The translations under genes were made by a program, and so were the position numbers. The notes under the pieces were generated by a model that was given only the letters and a program-made list of their open reading frames with translations, was not told the origin of the DNA and made no database searches. From Mesorhizobium sp. WSM4313 (GTDB taxonomy: Bacteria; Pseudomonadota; Alphaproteobacteria; Rhizobiales; Rhizobiaceae): a stretch of DNA of 60,065 nt. The stretch covers positions 1 through 60,065 of the forward strand of contig NZ_NSFT01000022.1 in NCBI RefSeq assembly GCF_002294725.1, read 5' to 3'. This document shows, piece after piece, positions 16,598 to 25,092 of this stretch (position 1 is the first letter of the stretch; every line of letters starts with the position of its first letter).

Positions 16598-16981
16598 ATG
16601 CGTTCTTCCACCCCAAAACTCATCGCGGCCGCCTCGATCTTCGCGGCCATACCGCTTTCGAGCGCCTATGCCGTGCACCGCCACCATAGGGCGCAGGTCG
16701 ACACAATGACCACGGCGTCAGTGCCGGCGGAGCCCGAAGTGAGAGCCGCGACGCAGCAGCTGCTTGGCGTGAAGCAAGGTATCCGAGCGGCCAGGCAGGC
16801 CGGCAAGATCACGCAGGAACAGGCCCGCGACCTGATGCGGCAGGCCGATAGCATCCAGCCCGCCGGCGGCCGCTCTGCGATCGGGCGGATCAATGAGCTG
16901 GACCAGCGGCTCCGAAACGCTACCGGCCAGGGAATCTATATGGGCGACGGCTCGGACGGCGGCTATTATCCGAACGGCTGA
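16598..16981 (+). CDS. Small exported protein of unknown function
   Basis: A 127-residue protein with a Sec-type signal peptide (RSSTPKLIAAASIFAAIPLSSAYA, cleavage probably after AYA). A helical, Gln/Arg-rich region follows (QQLLGVKQGIRAARQAGKITQEQARDLMRQADSI) and a Gly/Tyr-rich tail (GDGSDGGYYPNG). GAGGAG precedes the ATG at 16598; the open frame upstream has no signal. The helical part resembles small periplasmic proteins that carry a SHOCT-like or EF-like 'KITQEQA' turn. Function is unknown. Confidence 0.7.
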   Translation: MRSSTPKLIAAASIFAAIPLSSAYAVHRHHRAQVDTMTTASVPAEPEVRAATQQLLGVKQGIRAARQAGKITQEQARDLMRQADSIQPAGGRSAIGRINELDQRLRNATGQGIYMGDGSDGGYYPNG

Positions 16982-17017
16982 CCGCCGGCATGAGCGGTGC
17001 GATGCGGCAGTCATGGA

Positions 17018-17128
17018 GCAATTCCGGGAAAGCCGGATCGCGGCCCGGCCCGTCGCCTTCGGCCCGCGTCGCACGAAATAAGAACCTGAAGCGGCCCGGC
17101 GTTTCGCAAGATCGCCGAACCGCTTCAC
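17018..17128 (+). repeat. AATTCCGGG-type palindromic repeat
   Basis: GAGCAATTCCGGGAAAGCCG begins the element and AACCGCTTCACGCC ends it. It occupies the space between the exported-protein gene and the convergent Lrp gene. Confidence 0.65.
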
Positions 17129-17158
17129 GCCTTGGCGCTGCCGTCACCGATCCTGCCG

Positions 17159-17599
17159 CTACGCCAGCCGCGCCCGTGTCGTCCTCGGCGTCGCCAGCAG
17201 CAGACTTGTCTCGCTCCCCGTAATGCCGGGGATCAGCCGGATGCGGCGCAGCACCGCGTCGAAATCCGTCAGCGTGGCGGTGCCGAGCTCGACCACCAGG
17301 TCCCAACGGCCGTTGGTGGTGTGGATGGTCGAGACCTCGGCGAGGCCGCCGAGCGCCTTGACGACGCGGTCGGCGGCATGGCCTTCGATCTCGATCGTCA
17401 TCACGCCGCGTATCTTCTGATCGACCGCGTCAGCGCGCAGCACCACCGTGTAGCCGATGATCTCGCCGGACTTTTCCAGCCGTTCCATGCGCGACCTGAC
17501 CGTGGCGCGCGACACGCCGAGATCGATGGCGAGGTCGGAGACGCTGCGCCGCGCATCGTGCCTCAGCAGCGTCACCAGTTTCTCGTCGAGAGCATCCAT
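17159..17599 (-). CDS. Lrp/AsnC-family transcriptional regulator
   Basis: A 146-residue protein. An N-terminal AsnC helix-turn-helix (LDEKLVTLLRHDARRSVSDLAIDLGVSRATVRSRMERLEKSGEI) is followed by a RAM ligand-binding domain (VMTIEIEGHAADRVVKALGG). It is divergent from the arginase and ornithine cyclodeaminase genes, with 127 bases between, so it is probably their arginine- or ornithine-responsive regulator. Starts at 17608 (ATG) and 17617 (TTG) are also possible. I prefer 17599 because GGAAG precedes it. Confidence 0.9.
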   Translation of the reverse strand: MDALDEKLVTLLRHDARRSVSDLAIDLGVSRATVRSRMERLEKSGEIIGYTVVLRADAVDQKIRGVMTIEIEGHAADRVVKALGGLAEVSTIHTTNGRWDLVVELGTATLTDFDAVLRRIRLIPGITGSETSLLLATPRTTRARLA

Positions 17600-17726
17600 G
17601 GCTTCCATTTCGATCAAATCGTCTGACCATTATGATAGGTTAGTCTTCTCGAAATGCCAATTTTCACTGTTCAAGCCGCCAGCAGCTGATGGTTCACTCC
17701 TTCGATCAATCGCAAGGTGAGAAAAG

Positions 17727-18659
17727 ATGCGCTGCAGGATCGTCGGCGCGCCGGTGCAGGACGGCGCGGGCAGGATGGGATGCGAGATGGGGCCGAGCGC
17801 GCTGCGCACAGCAGGGCTGGTCTCGGTGCTGGCCGAGCTCGGCCACCAGGTCGAGGACTGGGGCGCGGTCGAGAAAGCCGCGGCGCGGCCCGTGGCGCAC
17901 GGCAATCTCGCGCTGAAGGCGCTGCCGGAGATCTCCGCCTGGACGGCGGCGATCGCCGAGACCGCCTACGCAGCTTCGCGGGACGCCATGCCGATCTTCC
18001 TCGGCGGCGACCATTCGATCTCCGCCGGCACTGTGTCGGGCGTGGCGCGCCGCGCGGCCGAGCGCGGACGGCCGCTCTTCGTGCTGTGGCTCGACGCGCA
18101 TCCCGATTTCCATACGCTCGACACCACCACCAGCGGCAATCTGCACGGCGTGCCGCTCGCCTATGCCAGCGGCCAGGCCGGCTTCAAAGGCTATTTCCCG
18201 GATCTGCCGCAAGCGGTCGACCCGGCCCGTATCTGCGCCATCGGCCTGCGCAGCGTCGATCCGGCCGAGCGCCGCGCGCTTACTAAAGCGGGCGTCACCG
18301 TGCATGACATGCGCGCCATCGACGAGCACGGCATCGCGCCGCTGCTGCGCGCCTTCCTGGCCCGCGTCGAGGAGGAGAACGGGCTCTTGCATGTCAGTCT
18401 CGACGTCGATTTCCTCGACCCTTCGATCGCGCCGGCCGTCGGCACCACCGTGCCCGGCGGCGCCACCTTCCGCGAGGCGCATCTGGTGATGGAGATGCTG
18501 TCCGACTCAGGCCTCGTCTCAAGCCTCGACCTGGTCGAACTGAACCCCTTCCTCGACGAGCGCGGCCGTACCGCCACCCTGATGGTCGACCTCACCGCCA
18601 GCCTGATGGGCCGCCGCATCATGGATCGCCCGACCCGCAGCCATTCCGGAAACCTCTGA
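17727..18659 (+). CDS. rocF: Arginase
   Basis: A 310-residue ureohydrolase with all Mn-binding motifs: GGDHSIS, DAHPDFHT and SLDVDFLDPS. It also has the arginase-type N-terminus (CRIVGAPVQDGAGRMGCEMGPSALRTAGL). It converts arginine to ornithine and urea. The next gene, 2 bases on, converts ornithine to proline, so the pair forms a complete arginine-to-proline route. Confidence 0.95.
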   Translation: MRCRIVGAPVQDGAGRMGCEMGPSALRTAGLVSVLAELGHQVEDWGAVEKAAARPVAHGNLALKALPEISAWTAAIAETAYAASRDAMPIFLGGDHSISAGTVSGVARRAAERGRPLFVLWLDAHPDFHTLDTTTSGNLHGVPLAYASGQAGFKGYFPDLPQAVDPARICAIGLRSVDPAERRALTKAGVTVHDMRAIDEHGIAPLLRAFLARVEEENGLLHVSLDVDFLDPSIAPAVGTTVPGGATFREAHLVMEMLSDSGLVSSLDLVELNPFLDERGRTATLMVDLTASLMGRRIMDRPTRSHSGNL

Positions 18660-18661
18660 TC

Positions 18662-19720
18662 ATGACCCAGCCTTCGCGCCTTGCCATCGTTCCCTTTGTC
18701 AGCGTCGATCGCATGATGAAGCTGGTGCTCGCCATCGGCGTCGAGCGCTTCCTCACCGAGCTCGCCGCCTATATCGAGGAGGATTTCCGCCGCTGGGAGC
18801 TGTTCGACAAGACGCCGCGCATCGCCTCGCACAGCCATGACGGCGTCATCGAGCTGATGCCGACCAGCGACGGCAAGATGTACGGCTTCAAATATGTCAA
18901 CGGCCATCCGAAGAACATGCGCGAAGGCCGCCAGACCGTCACCGCTTTCGGCGTGCTCGCCGATGTCGGCTCCGGCTACCCGATGCTGTTGACCGAGATG
19001 ACCATCCTGACGGCGCTGCGCACCGCCGCCACCTCGGCGGTGGCGGCAAAATACCTGGCGCCCAAGAACAGCCAAGCCATGGCCATCATCGGCAACGGCG
19101 CCCAGTCCGAATTCCAGGCCATCGCCTTCAAGGCGCTCACCGGCATCGACCGGCTGCGGCTTTACGACATCGACCGATCGGCCTCGGAAAAATGTGCCCG
19201 CAACCTCGCCGGCAAGGGATTCGATATCACCATCTGCTCGACCGGGCAGGATGCCGTGGAAGGCGTCGACATCATCACCACGGTGACCGCCGACAAGCAG
19301 TACGCCACGATCCTCACCGACAACATGGTCGGCGCCGGCGTCCACATCAACGCGGTCGGCGGCGACTGCCCCGGCAAGACCGAGCTGCACCGCGACATCC
19401 TCTTGCGCTCCGACATCTTCGTCGAGTTCCCGCCGCAGACCCGCATCGAGGGCGAGATCCAGCAGCTCGACGCCGATCATCCGGTGACCGAGCTGTGGCA
19501 GGTGATGACCGGGAAGGCTAAAGGCCGCAAGTCGGCCGAGCAGATCACGCTGTTCGATTCCGTCGGCTTCGCCACGGAAGATTTTTCCGCGCTGCGCTAC
19601 GTCCGCGACCAGCTCCAGGCCACCGGCCTCTATGAGGAGCTCGACCTGCTCGCCGACCCCGACGAGCCGCGCGACCTATTCGGCATGCTGCTGAGAGCCG
19701 CCATGCAGCCGGCGGCTTGA
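18662..19720 (+). CDS. ocd: Ornithine cyclodeaminase
   Basis: A 352-residue member of the ornithine cyclodeaminase/mu-crystallin family. It has an N-terminal dimerisation half (FVSVDRMMKLVLAIG) and an NAD-binding Rossmann half (SQAMAIIGNGAQSEFQAIAFKALTGIDRLRLYDID, then VDIITTVTADKQYATIL and NAVGGDCPGKTELH). It deaminates and cyclises ornithine to proline and ammonia. The length matches bacterial OCD. It is cotranscribed with arginase. Confidence 0.94.
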   Translation: MTQPSRLAIVPFVSVDRMMKLVLAIGVERFLTELAAYIEEDFRRWELFDKTPRIASHSHDGVIELMPTSDGKMYGFKYVNGHPKNMREGRQTVTAFGVLADVGSGYPMLLTEMTILTALRTAATSAVAAKYLAPKNSQAMAIIGNGAQSEFQAIAFKALTGIDRLRLYDIDRSASEKCARNLAGKGFDITICSTGQDAVEGVDIITTVTADKQYATILTDNMVGAGVHINAVGGDCPGKTELHRDILLRSDIFVEFPPQTRIEGEIQQLDADHPVTELWQVMTGKAKGRKSAEQITLFDSVGFATEDFSALRYVRDQLQATGLYEELDLLADPDEPRDLFGMLLRAAMQPAA

Positions 19721-20259
19721 GGCGGTTCGCTGAGGCGATTTCATACGGCGGGATAATCGCATAGGGCGCTCCCTCCCTCCGTCTCGGCTTCGCCGAGCCA
19801 CCTCTCCCCGCCTCTGGCGGGTGCGAGGAACCCAAGCTTGGAAAGGCCGCGCCCTCGGCGATTAGCGTTCCTCGCCTCATGAAATGGGCTACGCTATGCA
19901 CATCTTCTGAGACTGGCGCGACTGATCAGGCCGAGGCTTGGTTGCCAGGTGGTTCCCCCAATCCGTCGCTGCTTCGCAGCGCCACCTTTCCCCCCTCCGG
20001 AGGGAAAGGAAGGGAGCGTTGCTGGACGGGCGTTGACGGCAAAAGCTTGGTGCCTTTCCTCTCCCCCGTCGATCGGGGGAGAGGTGGCTCGGCGAAGCCG
20101 AGACGGAGTGGGGGTCGACCAGCGCGCTGCCATGCACGCTATCGAGAAAAGCCAGCCGCTTCGAAAGGTGTGCATGCCGTAGATGAAATGGCGCAGAGGT
20201 GGATCGGCGCGCAGCGCCGAGACGGAGCGGGGGCAGTGCCTACATCGACGATTGCCAGA
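19721..20259. repeat. Repeat-rich intergenic region
   Basis: About 540 bases between convergent genes. It contains at least two mosaic palindromes. One at about 19751-19880 matches the block at 3945-4140 (GGCGGGATAATCGC, CTCGGCTTCGCCGAG). The other, at about 19975-20115, is closed by CTCTCCCCCGTCGATCGGGGGAGAG. A third fragment lies near 20190-20235 (GGAGAGG-like, GCGCAGCGCCGAGACGGAGCGG). No gene is supported. Confidence 0.7.
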
Positions 20260-21258
20260 CTACCCCCGCGCCGCGCAGCTTTCCCTCTCCACCAGAACCG
20301 GCGCCAGCACCTCGCGCCTTGACGGCGCTTCCGGCTCGCCCAGCCTCTCGAGCAGCAGGCTCACCGCCAGCGTGCCGATCTTTTCCACCGGCTGCGCGAT
20401 CGTCGTCAGCGGCGGCCAGGTGGTGACGGCATAGGGAATGTCGTCGAAGCCGATCATCGACATATCGTCGGGAACGTGCATGCCCCGCGAGCGCAGCGCC
20501 GTGACCGCGCCCATGGCCATCAGGTCGTTGCAGGCGAACACCGCGGTGATGCCCGCCGCCTGTACCATAAGCTGCTCCATCGCTAGGCGGCCGCCGGCGA
20601 AATGATAGTCGGAATCGACGATTGACGACGCCGGCAGCTCAACGCCTGCTTCGCCAAGCGCGCGGGCAAAGCCGCGCAGGCGGGCCGGGCTGGAGCTCGA
20701 ATCGCGCGGACCGCCGATGACGCCGATCTTCCTGTGGCCGAGCCCGGCCAGGTATTTGCCGGCGAGATAGCCGCCATGGTCGTGGTCGACCAGCACCGAA
20801 TCGACATTGACCGACTGGATCTCGCGGTCGAGCAGCACCGCCGGCACGCTGGGCAAGAGGCGGGCGAACACCCGCGCGTGGTCGGACGAGCCGGCAAAGA
20901 TCAACCCGTCGATCTGCTTGGCCATCAGCACCGAGAGATAGCGCTCCTCCTTCTCGGCGTTGCCGTCGGAGTTGCACAGGATCACCGTGTAGCCGGAAAC
21001 GAAGCCCGCATCCTCGATCTGCCGCGCCACGCTGGCGAAGAAGGGATTGGAATTGTCGGGGAGCAAAAGGCCGATGGTCTTGGTTTCGCCGCGCCTGAGA
21101 CTCCTCGCCACCGAGTTCGGGCTGTAGCGCAGCGCCGCGATCGCGGCGCGCACGCGCTCGGCCGTTTCCGGCTCGACATGACGCGTATGGTTCATCACAT
21201 GCGAGACGGTGGCGACGGACACCCCCGCACGGCGCGCGACATCGGCAATCGTCGTCAT
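20260..21258 (-). CDS. LacI-family transcriptional regulator
   Basis: A 332-residue repressor. It has a classical LacI helix-turn-helix (TTIADVARRAGVSVATVSHVMN), hinge helix (PNSVARSLRRGETKTIGLLLP) and a periplasmic-binding-protein-like sensor domain (GLIFAGSSDH, VLLDREIQSVNVDSVLVDH). It is the last gene of the ribose-type transporter operon, 12 bases after the permease. Its likely operator is the 26-bp palindrome at 24909-24934, which implies autoregulation. Confidence 0.94.
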   Translation of the reverse strand: MTTIADVARRAGVSVATVSHVMNHTRHVEPETAERVRAAIAALRYSPNSVARSLRRGETKTIGLLLPDNSNPFFASVARQIEDAGFVSGYTVILCNSDGNAEKEERYLSVLMAKQIDGLIFAGSSDHARVFARLLPSVPAVLLDREIQSVNVDSVLVDHDHGGYLAGKYLAGLGHRKIGVIGGPRDSSSSPARLRGFARALGEAGVELPASSIVDSDYHFAGGRLAMEQLMVQAAGITAVFACNDLMAMGAVTALRSRGMHVPDDMSMIGFDDIPYAVTTWPPLTTIAQPVEKIGTLAVSLLLERLGEPEAPSRREVLAPVLVERESCAARG

Positions 21259-21270
21259 GGCCCGTTCCCC

Positions 21271-22287
21271 TCAGCGGATTTTCCGCAACAGCCTCTCCCG
21301 GTACGCGTCTAGGATGACCGCGAGCACGATGACAAGGCCAATCACGATCGGTTTGAAATTGTCGCCGACGCCGAGCAGCTGCAATCCAGTGGAAAGCACC
21401 TGCAGGATGCAGGCGCCGACCAGCGTGCCGATGATCGAGCCCTTGCCGCCGCTGAGGCTGGTGCCGCCAATGATGACGGCGGCAATCGCGTTAAGCTCGT
21501 AGCCGACGCCGGCGATCGGGCTGCCGATGTTGAGGCGCAACAGATAGACCATCGCCGCGATGCCGGCGGTGAGCCCGCTGATGGTGAAGGCGGCGACCTT
21601 GTAGAAATCCGGATTGTGGCCCGACAGCCGCACCGCCTCGTCATTGGTGCCGACGGCGAAGATCATGCGGCCGAAGACGGTGAAGCGCAGCACGAACCAC
21701 CCGGCGGCGATCACCAGCACGGCGACGAGGAAGATCGACGGCAGGAAGCCGCCGATGATCAGATTGCCGAAATCGACAAAACTCTGCGGCAGGCCGGTGA
21801 TGGTCGAATTGTCGCTGACCACGCGCGCGGCGCCCGCCGCCATGTTGAGCATGCCCAGCGTGACGATGAAGGACGGGATCTTCCAGCGCGTCGAGATCCA
21901 GCCGTTGAGGAAGCCGCACACCGCACCCGTAGCCATGCAGGCGAGCAGCGCCAGCGTGATCGCGACGGCCGGCGACAGGCTCTCGTTGATCATCACGGTG
22001 GCGCCGACGACCGTACACAGCGCCAGCACCGAGCCGACCGAAAGGTCGATGCCGCCGGTGAGGATGACGAAGGTCATGCCGGCCGCCAGCACCGTGTTGA
22101 TGGCGATCTGCACGAAGATCTTCAGCGCGTTGCCGGAGGTGGCGAAATAGGGCGCGGTGGCCGAGAAGAACAGCGTGATCAGCACCAGCGCCAAGAGCAC
22201 GCCGGCATCGCGCACCAGGAAGCGCAGGAATTTTGCCCGGCCCGGAGAAACAGGCGCCGCAACGGCTGCTTCGGTCGTCTCGCTCAT
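21271..22287 (-). CDS. Ribose-type sugar ABC transporter permease
   Basis: A 338-residue RbsC-like inner-membrane permease with about ten hydrophobic segments. It has the family signatures GMTFVILTGGIDLSVGSVLAL and AVIIGGTSLSGGKGSIIGTLVG. Its start overlaps the ATPase stop by 4 bases (ATGA). It moves the sugar delivered by the binding protein at 23920. The sugar cannot be assigned from sequence alone. Confidence 0.93.
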   Translation of the reverse strand: MSETTEAAVAAPVSPGRAKFLRFLVRDAGVLLALVLITLFFSATAPYFATSGNALKIFVQIAINTVLAAGMTFVILTGGIDLSVGSVLALCTVVGATVMINESLSPAVAITLALLACMATGAVCGFLNGWISTRWKIPSFIVTLGMLNMAAGAARVVSDNSTITGLPQSFVDFGNLIIGGFLPSIFLVAVLVIAAGWFVLRFTVFGRMIFAVGTNDEAVRLSGHNPDFYKVAAFTISGLTAGIAAMVYLLRLNIGSPIAGVGYELNAIAAVIIGGTSLSGGKGSIIGTLVGACILQVLSTGLQLLGVGDNFKPIVIGLVIVLAVILDAYRERLLRKIR

Positions 22288-23783
22288 GGTCGCACATACT
22301 CCTGATAGGCGAGCGACAGGATGCGCTCCTGGTCGAATTCGGATCGCGGCACTTCGCCGACGATCTTGTTTTTCGAAAAGACGATGATGCGGTGGCACAT
22401 GCCCATCAATTCAGGCAGGTCGGACGACACCATGATGATGCCCTTCTGCTGCGCCGCCAGCAGCCACAGCAGCTGATAGATCTCGCGCCGCGCGCCGATG
22501 TCGACGCCGCGCGTCGGCTCGTCGAGGATCAGCGTCGAGGTGCCGCGGAACAGCCATTTCGCCAGCACCACCTTCTGCTGGTTGCCGCCGGAGAGGTTGC
22601 GCACCGCCTGCTCGATCGAGCTCGCCTTGACGCGCAGCTGGCCGACGAGATCGTTGGCGGCCGCAGCCTCCGTCCTTCGGTTGAGCAGCCCGTTGCGCGA
22701 AACCTTGCTGAGATCGGTAATGGTGATGTTCTTGTCGACGGCCATGTCGAGCAGCAGGCCCTGACCTTTGCGGTCCTCGGTGAGCAGGCTCAGGCCATGC
22801 CGCACGGCGTCCTTGGGCGCTGTGATCGCCACCGGCTTGCCGTCGATCTCGACGACTCCGTCGAGCTTCGGGTCGGCGCCAAAGAGCGCGCGCATGGCTT
22901 CCGTGCGGCCGCTGCCGACAAGGCCGGCGACGCCGAGGATCTCGCCATGGCGCACGGCGAACGAGATCTCCGGGGTGGAAGCATCGCGCTTCAGATTGGC
23001 GACGCTGAGCGCGACTTTGCCGGGCACGACCCTGGCATCGAAACCGAATTCGTCGGCGATGTCGCGGCCGATCATCATGCGCACGATATCCGGCACGGAA
23101 AGACCGTGAAGGTCGCGCGTCGCGACCAGCCCGCCGTTGCGCAGCACCGTCACCCGGTCGCCGATCTCGAACACCTCATGCAGCCGGTGCGAGATGTAGA
23201 TGATGGTGACGCCCTTGGCCTTCAGCCGCTTGATGATGGAAAACAGCCGCTCGATCTCAGGCGGCGTCAGCGTCGCCGTCGGCTCGTCCAGCACCAGCAG
23301 CTTCGAGTCGTAGCTCAGCGCCTTGGCGATCTCGACCAGCTGCATCTGCGCCACGCCCAGCGCCTCGACCCTGGTGCGCGGATCGATGTCGAGGCCGACT
23401 TCCTTGAGCAGCGCCCCGGCGCGGCTGTTGAGCGCCTTGCGGTCGACGATGCCGAAGGCGCGGCGCGGCAGGCTTTCCAGCATCAGATTCTCGGCGATGC
23501 TGAGATAGGGCAGAAGATTGAGCTCCTGATGCACGATGCGGATGCCGCTCTGCTGCGCATCATGCGGCGTCTTCGGCTGGTAGGGCTGGCCGTTGAAGGC
23601 AATCCTGCCCGAATCCGGCTGGTAGATGCCGGCCAAGAGCTTGATCAGCGTCGACTTGCCGGCGCCGTTCTCGCCTAGGATGATGTGGGTCTCGCCGCGC
23701 GCGATCGACAGCGACACCTCGCTCAGCGCGACAGCGCCGGGAAAGATCTTTCCGACCCCTTCAAGGGAGAGAATCGTATCCAT
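22284..23783 (-). CDS. Ribose-type sugar ABC transporter ATPase (two NBDs)
   Basis: A 499-residue RbsA/MglA-like protein with duplicated ATPase domains. NBD1 has Walker A GENGAGKST, Walker B LLVLDEPTATL and a degenerate signature. NBD2 has a degenerate Walker A (GLVGSGRTE), signature LSGGNQQKVVLAKWL and Walker B LILDEPTRGVDIGARREIY. The asymmetry is normal for this family. The ATG at 23783 (MDTILSLEGV) fits best. Confidence 0.94.
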   Translation of the reverse strand: MDTILSLEGVGKIFPGAVALSEVSLSIARGETHIILGENGAGKSTLIKLLAGIYQPDSGRIAFNGQPYQPKTPHDAQQSGIRIVHQELNLLPYLSIAENLMLESLPRRAFGIVDRKALNSRAGALLKEVGLDIDPRTRVEALGVAQMQLVEIAKALSYDSKLLVLDEPTATLTPPEIERLFSIIKRLKAKGVTIIYISHRLHEVFEIGDRVTVLRNGGLVATRDLHGLSVPDIVRMMIGRDIADEFGFDARVVPGKVALSVANLKRDASTPEISFAVRHGEILGVAGLVGSGRTEAMRALFGADPKLDGVVEIDGKPVAITAPKDAVRHGLSLLTEDRKGQGLLLDMAVDKNITITDLSKVSRNGLLNRRTEAAAANDLVGQLRVKASSIEQAVRNLSGGNQQKVVLAKWLFRGTSTLILDEPTRGVDIGARREIYQLLWLLAAQQKGIIMVSSDLPELMGMCHRIIVFSKNKIVGEVPRSEFDQERILSLAYQEYVRP

Positions 23784-23835
23784 GGGCGGCAGAATCCTAA
23801 ACCGTGCCCGTCGGCGATAGCGGCGCGGGCGCTCC

Positions 23836-23868
23836 GTCACCGCCGCCGGAATTGCCGGCGGCGGTGAC
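23836..23868. other. Stable intercistronic hairpin between binding protein and ATPase genes
   Basis: A perfect 14-bp stem, GTCACCGCCGCCGG/CCGGCGGCGGTGAC, with loop AATTG. There is no T-run on the transcribed side, so it is not a classical terminator. It more likely protects the binding-protein mRNA 3' end or attenuates readthrough, which would give the excess binding protein such transporters need. Confidence 0.7.
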
Positions 23869-23919
23869 GAGAGAGGCGAAGCGTGGCGCCGGAGGGAGTT
23901 GCCGGCGCCTCGGCTCGCC

Positions 23920-24885
23920 TCAGGCGGTGATCAGCTTGACGTCGGTCTTGACCCAGCCGGAGAATTTCTCGCCGGCTAGCTCGCGCAGGCCGTAGTCAAT
24001 GCCCATCGCCGCCATCTTCGCGCCATACTGCTCGACGGTGGCGAGCATCTTGCCTTCCTTCAGCAGCGGACCGACGGCCGGGATGTTGTCGAAGCCGACG
24101 ACCTTGATCTGGCCGGACTTGCCGGCAGCGTCGATCGCCTTGACGACGCCGAGCGCCATGGAGTCGTTCGCCGCCATCACGCCCTGGATGTCGGGATGCT
24201 GGGTGAGGAAGTTCGTCATCAGCGTGTTGGCTTCCTCGGTCTCCCAATGCGCGGTCTTGGAGTCGAGCAGCTTCAGCTTGTACTCCTTCACCGAATCGTC
24301 GAAGCCGAGCTTGCGCTGCTTGGCATTGTCGGCCTCGGGATTGCCCTCGAGGATGACGACCTTGCCGCCCTTGCCCAGCGCCTTGCCCAGCGCGTCGCCG
24401 GCCAGCTTCGCGCCGGCGCGGTTGTCCGGGCCGAAGAAGGCGAGGTCGATGCCGGCCTTCTTCTTGGCCTCGGTGTCGAGCGCAACGTCGATGTTGATGA
24501 CCTTGATGCCGGCCTTCAGCGCCTTGGCGATCGGCGTAACCATGGCTTTCGAATCGGCCGGAGCGACGACGATGATGTTGTAGTTCTGGGTGATGAAGTT
24601 CTCGATGGCGTCGACCTGGGCGGCGAAGTCGCGCTCGTCCTTCATGCCGACAGCGGCGAAATCGAACTTGTCCTTGTTCTTGGCCGCATACTCCTCCGCA
24701 CCCGCCTGCATCTGCTTGAAGAACTCGTTGGCCAGGGACTTCATGACCAAGCCGACCTTCGGCTTGTCGGCGGCGAGAACCGGTCCGAGCGGCAGCGCCA
24801 GCGCGCCGGCAGCCAAGGCGCTGGTCTTCAGGAACTGGCGGCGCGAGAACGGGCCAAGCCCATGCGTGTTTGAGAACTTGCTCAT
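23920..24885 (-). CDS. Sugar ABC transporter substrate-binding protein, Tat-exported
   Basis: A 321-residue RbsB-like periplasmic protein. The N-terminus has a twin-arginine signal (SRRQFLK at residues 14-20, then a hydrophobic stretch ending GPVLA). The mature part is type-1 periplasmic binding protein fold (KPKVGLVMKSLANEFFKQMQAG, then GVMAANDSMALGVVKAIDAAG). It is the first gene of the operon, downstream of a perfect palindromic operator. Tat rather than Sec export is less common for this family. Confidence 0.93.
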   Translation of the reverse strand: MSKFSNTHGLGPFSRRQFLKTSALAAGALALPLGPVLAADKPKVGLVMKSLANEFFKQMQAGAEEYAAKNKDKFDFAAVGMKDERDFAAQVDAIENFITQNYNIIVVAPADSKAMVTPIAKALKAGIKVINIDVALDTEAKKKAGIDLAFFGPDNRAGAKLAGDALGKALGKGGKVVILEGNPEADNAKQRKLGFDDSVKEYKLKLLDSKTAHWETEEANTLMTNFLTQHPDIQGVMAANDSMALGVVKAIDAAGKSGQIKVVGFDNIPAVGPLLKEGKMLATVEQYGAKMAAMGIDYGLRELAGEKFSGWVKTDVKLITA

Positions 24886-24908
24886 TAGTCTCCTCCACTT
24901 GATTGAGC

Positions 24909-24934
24909 CGTAATCGGTTACGTAACCGATTACG
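24909..24934. promoter_or_regulatory. LacI-family operator, 26-bp perfect palindrome
   Basis: The left half CGTAATCGGTTAC is followed directly by its exact reverse complement. The centre TTACGTAA with flanking CGG/CCG is typical of LacI-family operators with a central CG. It lies 24 bases before the start of the binding-protein gene of the operon that ends with a lacI-type gene. Confidence 0.9.
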
Positions 24935-25092
24935 CGCCAAAGTAGATTGCTATTTTATTCAGATGTCAACGTCGAGGGAAGGACGAGAGGGAAGGCGGTG
25001 CCAAGGCTGACGTTGGTGATTGGCGAAAGCCAGCGTGAAGTCTGATCTGCCCCCTTGCGGGGCAGATTACGCGTTTTGCGGTTTTCGCCACA

